Assembly: GCA_021851625.1 (NCBI GenBank)
Contig: JAJZCX010000006.1
Location: forward strand, 1 to 15,210
Length of the DNA: 15,210 nt
Source: Acidobacteriota bacterium
Lineage (GTDB): Bacteria > Acidobacteriota > Terriglobia > Terriglobales > Acidobacteriaceae
Direction: 5' to 3'
Below are positions 8,437 to 14,377 of this stretch, in pieces (the stretch's first letter is position 1; the number at the start of each line of letters is the position of its first letter). Both the position numbers and the translations under genes were made by a program. The notes under the pieces were generated by a model, which saw only the letters and a list, made by a program, of their open reading frames with translations, did no database searches and was not told where the DNA came from.

Positions 8437-9171
8437 ATGCAGAGTGCCATGTTGACATCGCTGTTTTCGCAGCAGACCACGGGGGCAACGATTGCAGCGC
8501 GCGGCCAGAGGATGATGGCTGCTGCGACCAGCAGTTCCAGCGGGACGAGTGGTTCAGGCGGCGCGAATTCATCCTCGGGCGGTGCGACGATTACGGCGAA
8601 TGATTTTCTCTCGCTACTGGTGACCGAGATTCAGAATCAGGATCCGACGACGCAGACCGATCCCATGCAGTACATCACGCAGCTTGTCGATGTGAACAGC
8701 TTGGAGCAGTTGGTGCAGATCAATCAGGAGTTGACGCCCAGCTCTGGGACTTCCGGCACTTCCGGTACAGGCGGCACAGGCTCCTCCTCCACGGGCGCGG
8801 CGCAGGCCGGTTCGCCCCTGCAGGCAGCGGTAAGCAGCACGGGCAGTGCTAACTCCGCTGCGTCCTTGTTGTCACCGGCGGCGCAGGCTACTGGCCTCGC
8901 ACAGTCGGGCGCAGCCTCATCACTATTGCCCTTGGGCAGTCACAGCGCCATCAGTTCCTCCGCCGTGCAGGCGGTGGCGCAGGCACTGGGCGGCCATGCG
9001 GCTACCGCATCCGCTGCATCGCCCGCGCATGTTGCCATACAGCCGGAGGTGCTGCGGGCCATTCAAATGTCCATCCCCGGCGCGCATTTGAGCGGCTTGG
9101 GAACCCCGGCGGCCAACGTGCCGCTGCCCACATCCCCGCCTACGGGCGGAGCAGCAGGAGGCCATCGATAG
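8437..9171 (+). CDS. flgD: Flagellar hook assembly (cap) protein FlgD
   Basis: FlgD caps the growing hook and is needed for FlgE polymerisation. The 244-residue product carries the FlgD N-terminal export/cap motif at about 52-100: ITANDFLSLLVTEIQNQDP, then TDPMQYITQLVDVNSLEQL. The frame is open further upstream through fliK, but ATG 8437 follows GAAGGGAAGAGAG and lies 59 bases after the fliK stop, so it is the natural start. After residue 100 the protein is Gly/Ser/Ala/Thr-rich with GTSGTSGTGGTG-like repeats. I see no sequence resembling the usual C-terminal Tudor-like and FnIII/Ig-like domains. Overall length (enteric FlgD is 231) is normal. Position between fliK and flgE supports the call. 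Confidence 0.9.
   Translation: MQSAMLTSLFSQQTTGATIAARGQRMMAAATSSSSGTSGSGGANSSSGGATITANDFLSLLVTEIQNQDPTTQTDPMQYITQLVDVNSLEQLVQINQELTPSSGTSGTSGTGGTGSSSTGAAQAGSPLQAAVSSTGSANSAASLLSPAAQATGLAQSGAASSLLPLGSHSAISSSAVQAVAQALGGHAATASAASPAHVAIQPEVLRAIQMSIPGAHLSGLGTPAANVPLPTSPPTGGAAGGHR
8746..8790 (+). repeat. Gly/Thr/Ser codon microrepeat within flgD
   Basis: Short, imperfect alternation of GGN, ACN and TCN codons encodes a GTSGTSGTGGTG-type linker just after the FlgD N-terminal motif. It is in frame and may be length-variable. It marks the switch from conserved sequence to the low-complexity C-terminal half. Confidence 0.5.
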
Positions 9172-9191
9172 AGCTTTGGCCTCTGCGCAGC

Positions 9192-9213
9192 GGGTCGAAG
9201 CGAACTTCGGCCC
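9192..9213 (+). other. Strong RNA stem-loop in the flgD-flgE gap
   Basis: The arms GGGTCGAAG (9192-9200) and CTTCGGCCC (9205-9213) pair over nine base pairs, with a single G-U wobble, around a CGAA tetraloop. No T-run follows, so it does not look like an intrinsic terminator. It lies 73 bases before the flgE start and could act as a processing or stability element for the hook mRNA. The pairing is visible; the function is inferred. Confidence 0.6.
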
Positions 9214-9286
9214 AGCCTCCCGGCCAAGTGATTGGCAGAAAAATTCGGGAGATCCCAGATTTCTCATCTTCAATTAGGAGAATGTT

Positions 9287-10822
9287 ATGGCATCCTTTTC
9301 CATTCCACTGACGGGCCTTGAGGCCGATTCGACGGCGCTCAATACCATCGCCAACAATTTGTCGAACATGAACACGACGGCCTTCAAGTCGCAGACGACC
9401 TCGTTTGAAGATTTGTTTTATCAGCAGGTCGGCTCCTCCGGTTCCGGCGATCCGGTGCTCTCCGGCCAAGGCGTCAAGGTCTCGGCCAACAGCACGGACT
9501 ACACACAGGGCAGCGTCAACTCCACCGGTGTGGCCAGCGATGTGGCTCTTACCGGCAATGGATTTTTTGTCATCAACAACGGCGGCACGCAGGAGTACAC
9601 ACGCGCAGGAAACTTCCAGACGAATCAGAACGGCAATCTGATTACGAGCGACGGCATGTCCGTGATGGGCTATCCGGCGACCAATGGCGTGGTGAATACG
9701 AATGCGCCGCTGGCCGCGATTCAGATTCCGGTCGGCGCAACGGAGAATCCCAATCCAACCAGCCAGTTCACGCTGAATATGAACTTGAACTCCAGCACCA
9801 TTCCGGGCACTACGGTTCCCGCACAGGTGACGGTTTACGATTCGCTCGGCAACAGCCACGTGGCCACGGTGAACTTTACGCAGTCCACAACGGCGCTGAC
9901 CGGTGCGAATGCCGCTTACGCCGCTGGTCCGCCGTCCACGTACACATACACGGCAGCCTCGGCCTCGGATCCAATTACCTCGGCGACCAACTCGATCACG
10001 CTGGGCACGACGACGCCAACCAACGTCGCCATTCCCAACACTGGACAGACGCTGACGCAGTTGGCTGCCACCATCAATGCGGCTAGCATTCCCGGCGTAA
10101 CGGCCGCAGTGGGCGGCGGCGGCACCACGCTGACCATCACCGGCGCAGCGGGCAATCCGCTGTCGGCCACCGTGCCAGCACTGACACAGGTAAATCCAAA
10201 CGTGTGGAACTACTCCATTGGATTGCCTTCGAGCGACTACACCGGCGCAACGACCAACACCACAGGTACGCTCACCTTCAACAGCAGTGGCCAGTTGATC
10301 TCGCCTGCATCGAATGTAAGCGCCATCAGCTTTGCTGGAATGACCGATGGGGCCAAGAACATGGACTTTTCTTGGAACCTATACAACGCCGCAGGCAACC
10401 CGCTGGTGACACAGGTGGCTGCGGGATCCTCGGTGGCCAGCACCTCGCAGGATGGCTACGCCAGCGGCACCTATCAGAGCTTCAATATCGGTGCCGATGG
10501 CACCGTCTCCGTCAAATTCTCCAATAGCCAAACGCAGGCCGTTGGGCAGTTGGCCATTGCCACAGTGAACAACGAGCAGGGCTTGCAACAGATGGGCGGC
10601 ACCAACTACATCAGCACGCTGGCCAGCGGTCAGGCCACGGTGGGTGTGGCGGGTTCGAGCGGTCGCGGCACGATTCAGGGCGGAGCGCTCGAACAGTCGA
10701 ACGTCAACATTTCGAGCGAGTTCTCTGACCTGATCGTCGCGCAAAGCGCCTATCAGGCCAACGCCAAGTCGATCACCACCTTTGACACAATCGAGCAGTC
10801 CACGATCAACATGATTCAGTAA
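9287..10822 (+). CDS. flgE: Flagellar hook protein FlgE
   Basis: FlgE polymerises into the curved hook outside the cell. The 511-residue product shows the rod/hook N-terminal motif at 4-37 (SIPLTGLEADSTALNTIANN and on), the GVASDVALTGNGFFVI segment at about 80-95, and a C-terminal helix ending SAYQANAKSITTFDTIEQSTINMIQ. It is about 110 residues longer than enteric FlgE (402). Most of the excess is a Thr/Ala/Ser-rich stretch at about 206-302 containing a 'TLTQLAATINAASIPGVTAAVGG..TLTITGA' pattern that resembles the hook-IN domain of flagellin and FliD-type proteins. The ATG follows AGGAGAA. It could be named FlgF/G by a weak search, but size and the neighbouring flgD and fliK favour FlgE. Confidence 0.95.
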   Translation: MASFSIPLTGLEADSTALNTIANNLSNMNTTAFKSQTTSFEDLFYQQVGSSGSGDPVLSGQGVKVSANSTDYTQGSVNSTGVASDVALTGNGFFVINNGGTQEYTRAGNFQTNQNGNLITSDGMSVMGYPATNGVVNTNAPLAAIQIPVGATENPNPTSQFTLNMNLNSSTIPGTTVPAQVTVYDSLGNSHVATVNFTQSTTALTGANAAYAAGPPSTYTYTAASASDPITSATNSITLGTTTPTNVAIPNTGQTLTQLAATINAASIPGVTAAVGGGGTTLTITGAAGNPLSATVPALTQVNPNVWNYSIGLPSSDYTGATTNTTGTLTFNSSGQLISPASNVSAISFAGMTDGAKNMDFSWNLYNAAGNPLVTQVAAGSSVASTSQDGYASGTYQSFNIGADGTVSVKFSNSQTQAVGQLAIATVNNEQGLQQMGGTNYISTLASGQATVGVAGSSGRGTIQGGALEQSNVNISSEFSDLIVAQSAYQANAKSITTFDTIEQSTINMIQ

Positions 10823-10832
10823 GCCGCATTTC

Positions 10833-10888
10833 TCCGGCTGCATCGTCTGCCAGGGAGCCAACCGCTCCACGGGCAGGCGGCAGCCGGA
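10833..10888 (+). terminator. Long nested stem-loop after flgE (possible attenuator or mRNA 3' end)
   Basis: Three nested perfect arms are visible: TCCGGCTGC/GCAGCCGGA (10833-10841 with 10880-10888), CTGCC/GGCAG (10847-10851 with 10872-10876) and GAGC/GCTC (10855-10858 with 10864-10867) around a five-base loop. Small internal loops separate them. The 3' side continues ATCTTTTCCCGTTT, an interrupted T-rich stretch, so termination would be partial at best. The element starts 11 bases after the flgE stop. It may reduce read-through into fliL or protect the flgE message; which of these is not shown by the sequence. Confidence 0.55.
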
Positions 10889-10945
10889 ATCTTTTCCCGT
10901 TTGAGGATTTTCTAATCTTGACTCCCTTCCTTCGGTCTCTCTGCT

Positions 10946-10962
10946 GCACGGTACTTCCGTGC
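10946..10962 (+). promoter_or_regulatory. Hairpin occupying the ribosome-binding region of fliL
   Basis: A perfect six-base-pair inverted repeat GCACGG-TACTT-CCGTGC ends one base before the fliL ATG at 10964. No Shine-Dalgarno-like purine run is present in the 20 bases before the ATG. If the start is correct, the initiation region would be folded, which suggests translational control or a different real start (in-frame ATG 11078). A TTGACT at 10918-10923 resembles a -35 box, but I see no matching -10 element. Confidence 0.4.
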
Positions 10963-10963
10963 T

Positions 10964-11563
10964 ATGGCGACGAAACCCACCATCCTCAAATCTCCCAACG
11001 CAAGCGGTACAAGCGGTGCCCCTAACCCTGCGGCGAACGCAGCTCCGGCGCAGGCTCCAACCCCAAGCTCCGGCGGCATGTTGCGCTGGATTTTGATCGG
11101 CGCTGGCAGCCTTGTCTTGCTGGGCGCACTCGGCATCGGCGGCTGGCTGTTTTTGCACAAGCACGCGCATGGTGCCGCAGCGTCCGCCAAAGCTGCGCCA
11201 GCCAAGACTGAGAAGCCCACGGCTCCGCCGGTCACCGTCGAGATGGCGATGGAGCCATTCGTGGTGAACCTGGCCGATGCGGGCGGCCACTCCTATGCGC
11301 GCGTCGGGCTGACGCTAAGTCTGCTGGTTCCCGCAGAGGCCAAAAAGGGCGAAGAGCAGCAGGCTGCGCCCGACACGGGAGCACTGCGCGATCTGGCCCG
11401 CGACACCATCATTACCGTCATCAGCCAGGAACAATCGGCGGACTTGTTGGCCGCTGGCGGCAAAGACCGGCTGAAGCAGCAACTCAAACAAGCGCTCCAA
11501 GCACGCGATCCCCGCTTGCAGGTGGCGGATATCTACATCACGGAATTTTTGGTGCAGTCCTAA
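10964..11563 (+). CDS. fliL: Flagellar basal body-associated protein FliL
   Basis: FliL is a single-span inner-membrane protein that surrounds and supports the stator units. The 199-residue product has a short Ala/Pro/Ser-rich cytoplasmic N-terminus, one membrane helix at about 42-63 (RWILIGAGSLVLLGALGIGG) followed by a His/Lys/Ala linker, and a periplasmic FliL domain from about 88: EPFVVNLADAGG, YARVGLTLSLLV, then ALRDLARDTIITVISQ and a final VADIYITEFLVQ. Starts considered are ATG 10964 (no Shine-Dalgarno, hairpin upstream) and ATG 11078, which would begin just before the membrane helix. The usual motAB genes are not adjacent. Identity is well supported, the start is less so. Confidence 0.93.
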   Translation: MATKPTILKSPNASGTSGAPNPAANAAPAQAPTPSSGGMLRWILIGAGSLVLLGALGIGGWLFLHKHAHGAAASAKAAPAKTEKPTAPPVTVEMAMEPFVVNLADAGGHSYARVGLTLSLLVPAEAKKGEEQQAAPDTGALRDLARDTIITVISQEQSADLLAAGGKDRLKQQLKQALQARDPRLQVADIYITEFLVQS

Positions 11564-11615
11564 AACTGGGCTGCGCAGATTTGTATGGGGACATCAGCAA
11601 GGCGCGAGGTGCGCA

Positions 11616-12029
11616 ATGGAAAGCGGAGACAGGCAGCAGACGCAAATGCCGGGTATGGCGGGTATGGCGGGTATGGGCGTGGCCGGAGTGTTAGAGCCAG
11701 GCGAACCCTTTGCAAGCGAACTCAATGCAGCAAGTGATGCGCGCGGTGACGACGCGCAGTCTGCGCACGAGCACCGTGTTGCCGAGAACGGAGGCGCGTA
11801 TCCTGAGTGGCCGGTGCTGGACTGGCTGCCCATCGTTTTGCAGGTGGGCCTGCCCGTGCCCAACTTTCGTGTACGCGATCTGCTGTCGCTCGAATCTGGA
11901 TCGCTGGTCGTCACCAAGTGGCCGAATGGCGACGATCTGCCGCTCTCCGCAGGCAGTGTGCAACTGGCTTGGGTGGATATGGAAACCGTTGAACAACAAA
12001 TGGCCGTGCGCCTGACGCGGCTGATCTGA
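11616..12029 (+). CDS. fliN: FliN-type C-ring (SpoA-domain) protein
   Basis: FliN forms the base of the C-ring and binds FliH and CheY-P. The 137-residue length equals enteric FliN. Residues 1-60 are variable and begin with Met-Gly-Ala repeats. Residues 68-137 form a SpoA-like domain with the FliN signatures VGLPVPNFRVRDLLSLESGSLV and a closing AVRLTRL. The segment between them (LAWVDMETVEQQM) replaces the common 'G.LIAQGEVVVV' stretch, so it is a divergent family member. It sits exactly where fliM and fliN are normally found, yet no fliM precedes it. It could be a FliM-C-terminal-like protein rather than orthologous FliN. The ATG follows GCGAGGTG. Confidence 0.8.
   Translation: MESGDRQQTQMPGMAGMAGMGVAGVLEPGEPFASELNAASDARGDDAQSAHEHRVAENGGAYPEWPVLDWLPIVLQVGLPVPNFRVRDLLSLESGSLVVTKWPNGDDLPLSAGSVQLAWVDMETVEQQMAVRLTRLI
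11646..11681 (+). repeat. Nine-base tandem repeat near the 5' end of the FliN-type gene
   Basis: ATGCCGGGT, ATGGCGGGT, ATGGCGGGT and ATGGGCGTG follow one another in frame, giving a PGMAGMAGMGV stretch. The two middle units are identical. As a multiple of three, it could change copy number without a frameshift. Each unit also contains an in-frame ATG, so start prediction here is slightly ambiguous. Confidence 0.6.
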
Positions 12030-12069
12030 CGCTGTGAAACAGCCAGATGGAAGGCAGAGGAGGCATACG

Positions 12070-12543
12070 ATGCCGAGCGCATGGACATGGAATCCGCAGA
12101 CAAGCGTGCAGGCAACGTCGCCCTCGCTTCCCGTGACAACCACAACGCGGCCTGAGACAGAGTTGCGCGGTGCGCAGCAGCGATCCGCAACGCAGGCAGC
12201 CAATGCGAAGTCACGAGCGCAGACTCATTCCGTCGGACTGCGCCCCAACACGTTGCGCGAGCGCATCAGTTCCGCTGCTGCGCAGATTCCCGTGCTGGCC
12301 GCCGCGGAGCGACTGGCGCAACGGCTGGTCGCCTTGGGAGCGGGCACGCGCGGCAAAGAATCGGCGCGTCCCAGCCAGAAGATTTTGACCAGCCTTTCTC
12401 TCGGTGGTCGCAGATCGCTCACGCTGGTGGAGATGGACGGGCAGCGCTATCTCGTCGGCTGCGGAGCCGAAAGCGTGACGACAATTCTACCCGTGCCCGC
12501 TGGCGCCAACGGATTGGATGCTGCGCACGGGGAGCAGTTGTGA
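12070..12543 (+). CDS. fliO: FliO-like flagellar biosynthesis protein without a visible membrane segment
   Basis: FliO assists assembly of the FliP ring of the export gate. The 157-residue product has a FliO-type C-terminal domain at about 108-143 (SLSLGGRRSLTLVEMDGQRYLVGCGAESVTTILPV), and it lies directly before fliP. The rest (1-105) is polar, Thr/Arg/Gln/Ala-rich and contains no hydrophobic run long enough to cross the membrane, although FliO is normally a single-span membrane protein. ATG 12070 has a strong AGAGGAGG site; the frame is open upstream to ATG 12034, which has no such site. The stop overlaps the fliP start by three bases (GTGA), implying translational coupling. The family call relies on one short domain plus position. 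Confidence 0.72.
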   Translation: MPSAWTWNPQTSVQATSPSLPVTTTTRPETELRGAQQRSATQAANAKSRAQTHSVGLRPNTLRERISSAAAQIPVLAAAERLAQRLVALGAGTRGKESARPSQKILTSLSLGGRRSLTLVEMDGQRYLVGCGAESVTTILPVPAGANGLDAAHGEQL

Positions 12544-13256
12544 GCGCATCCGTCTCCATTCCGGTTGCGGTATGGCTGGCCGCACCTCGGCCTGTTCTGT
12601 TGCCGAACGTCAACGGTTTGCAGATTGCAGGCAACGGCACCGTGCCATGGACCATCGTTTTCCTGCTGACATTTTTAACGCTGCTGCCTGCGTTGCTACT
12701 GGCCATGACGCCGATGGTGCGGCTGCTGGTGGTCTTTCACTTTTTGCGGCAGGCATTGGGAACACAGACTGCGCCTAGCAATCAGATCCTGATGGCGCTG
12801 GGCCTGATGATGACCTGGTTTTTGATGCAGCCTGTGCTCCTGCAGGTCGATCATGATGCGGTTGAGCCATTCCGCTCAGGACAAATCAGCGGCACGGTGG
12901 CTTTGGAGCGTGGCATGGCACCGCCGAAACACTTCATGCTGCACTACGCGCGCGAAAAAGATCTGGCACTGTTCGCCTCCGCGGCGATGCCGCAGCGCCC
13001 GGCCAAGGCCGAAGACCTGCCGATGAGTGTGGTCGTGCCCGCCTACATGCTCTCGGAGTTGAAGGCTGGTTTTCAGATTGGCGCGGTGCTCTTTCTGCCC
13101 TTTCTGCTGATTGATTTGGTCGTTGCATCGATTACGACCTCCATCGGAATGCTGCAATTGCCGCCGGTCATTATCTCCACGCCGCTCAAGATTCTGCTTT
13201 TTGTGATGGTCGATGGTTGGAATCTGCTGGCGGGAACATTACTGAAAAGTTTTTAG
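12540..13256 (+). CDS. fliP: Flagellar export gate protein FliP
   Basis: Five FliP subunits form the core of the FliPQR export gate. The 238-residue product carries the family signatures VRLLVVFHFLRQALGTQTAPSNQIL, AYMLSELKAGFQIGAVLFLPFLLIDLVVAS and PPVIISTPLKILLFVMVDGWNLL, with four membrane helices. The start is GTG, overlapping the fliO stop as GTGA. The N-terminus has no basic residues and only a weak hydrophobic stretch, so the cleavable signal peptide seen in enteric FliP is doubtful. The gate loop reads GMLQLPP (M204, L205, Q206) where enteric FliP has GMMMVPP. Otherwise the sequence is typical and the assignment is secure. Confidence 0.97.
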   Translation: MSASVSIPVAVWLAAPRPVLLPNVNGLQIAGNGTVPWTIVFLLTFLTLLPALLLAMTPMVRLLVVFHFLRQALGTQTAPSNQILMALGLMMTWFLMQPVLLQVDHDAVEPFRSGQISGTVALERGMAPPKHFMLHYAREKDLALFASAAMPQRPAKAEDLPMSVVVPAYMLSELKAGFQIGAVLFLPFLLIDLVVASITTSIGMLQLPPVIISTPLKILLFVMVDGWNLLAGTLLKSF

Positions 13257-13269
13257 CGGAGGTACGTTC

Positions 13270-13539
13270 ATGGATCCGGATCAGGTAGCGGAGTTGGCGC
13301 GGCACTTACTCATTGAAGCCATGCTGTTGAGTGCGCCGTTGCTGGTGTTGACAGCGGTGGTCAGCGTGTTCTTGAGCGTGTTGCAGACCTTGACCTCGGT
13401 GCAAGAGCAGACGATTACTGCCGTGCCACGGATGGCAGTCATTGGCATTGTCTCTGTGATTGGCATGCCGTGGTTTTTGCGACAGTTGGTGAACTACACG
13501 CTGCAACTCTGGACAGATATGCACCGGTATTTGGGGTAA
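13270..13539 (+). CDS. fliQ: Flagellar export gate protein FliQ
   Basis: FliQ is the small two-helix subunit that wraps around the FliP-FliR core of the gate. The 89-residue length is exactly that expected. Two membrane hairpins lie at about 14-38 and 54-75, separated by the conserved polar loop LQTLTSVQEQTITAVPR; the usual lysine after Pro is arginine here. The ATG follows a clear GCGGAGG sequence and lies 13 bases after the fliP stop. Context fliP-fliQ-fliR makes the call certain. Confidence 0.96.
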   Translation: MDPDQVAELARHLLIEAMLLSAPLLVLTAVVSVFLSVLQTLTSVQEQTITAVPRMAVIGIVSVIGMPWFLRQLVNYTLQLWTDMHRYLG

Positions 13540-13576
13540 AGAAAAATCAGCAAAAAGTTTTTAGTTTTTTCCTTTT
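13540..13576 (+). promoter_or_regulatory. A-rich then U-rich leader of fliR lacking a Shine-Dalgarno sequence
   Basis: The 37-base gap is A-rich and then T-rich, ending TTTTTTCCTTTT directly before the fliR ATG. No GGAG-like run is present, and an in-frame TAG at 13562-13564 excludes a start further upstream. AAAAAGTTTTT (13554-13564) is a small inverted repeat. Most other genes in this run have good Shine-Dalgarno sites, so initiation here may rely on ribosomal protein S1 contact with the U-rich leader or on coupling with fliQ. Mechanism is inferred. Confidence 0.5.
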
Positions 13577-14347
13577 ATGACCGACTGGAGCCAATATCTG
13601 ATTGCTGTCGTGCTGGTGCTCATCCGCATCAGTGGGTTGATGGTCTTTGCGCCCATTTTTTCCTCTCTAGCGATTCCACCGCAGGTCAAGATCGGCTTCA
13701 CTATCGCGTTGACGGCGCTCTTGGCTCCCATTGCCTCACTGCATGGCGGCGGCCATCTGGTGTTGGGCTTTCCCGCTGTGGCAGGGGAGTTGGGCGTGGG
13801 CCTGATCTTCGGCATCTCCTTGCGACTTTTGAACGAAATGATTGGCATGGCTGGCGTGTTGCTGGGCTTTCAGATGAGCTTTTCCTTGGTGAATGTGCTC
13901 GACCCGAACTCGCCGGTGGAGACGCCGGTGCTGAGCCAGATGTTGTCGCTGATCGGTCTCTTGATTCTCTTCGCGGACGGGCTGGATCGTACGATGCTCT
14001 CCGCGCTGCTGCGCACTTTTGTAGTGGTGCCTGCGGGCATGGCCGTGGTTCCGGGGCGCACGGGCGCGATTCTGCTTTCCATGATGGGCGGCGTCTTTTT
14101 GTCTGCAGTGCAACTGGCCGCGCCGGTGATTGCGGCCACGGTGATGGTGGACGTGACCTCAGCCCTGATGGGGCGTTTGGCGCCGCAGTTGCCGGTTTTG
14201 TTTGTGGGCCTGCCGGTCAAGTCTCTGGTGGGCTATGGCGTGTTGATTGGCGCGCTCGGTATTTGGCCGCGCTACATTGAGGCTCGTTTTGACGCACTCT
14301 TAAACGCGGCCATGCAGATGGTGATGGCTGCGGGCACGCATCACTAA
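13577..14347 (+). CDS. fliR: Flagellar export gate protein FliR
   Basis: A single FliR subunit completes the FliP5-FliR helical gate core. The 256-residue product has the usual length and about six hydrophobic helices. Its N-terminus (LIAVVLVLIRISGLMVFAPIFSSLAIPPQVKIGFTIALT) is characteristic, as are the NEMIGMAGVLLGFQMSFSLVN region and the late LAPQLPVLFVGLPVKSLVGY segment. It lies 37 bases after fliQ, with an ATG that lacks a Shine-Dalgarno sequence, and 30 bases before flhB. It is not fused to FlhB, as it is in some clostridia. Identity is secure. Confidence 0.96.
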   Translation: MTDWSQYLIAVVLVLIRISGLMVFAPIFSSLAIPPQVKIGFTIALTALLAPIASLHGGGHLVLGFPAVAGELGVGLIFGISLRLLNEMIGMAGVLLGFQMSFSLVNVLDPNSPVETPVLSQMLSLIGLLILFADGLDRTMLSALLRTFVVVPAGMAVVPGRTGAILLSMMGGVFLSAVQLAAPVIAATVMVDVTSALMGRLAPQLPVLFVGLPVKSLVGYGVLIGALGIWPRYIEARFDALLNAAMQMVMAAGTHH

Positions 14348-14377
14348 AACGGTTGTAACGGGAACGGATGGAGCACG

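Noticed and set aside
12034..12069. Earlier ATG for the FliO-like protein
   Set aside because: No ribosome site before it, and the strong AGAGGAGG lies between it and ATG 12070.
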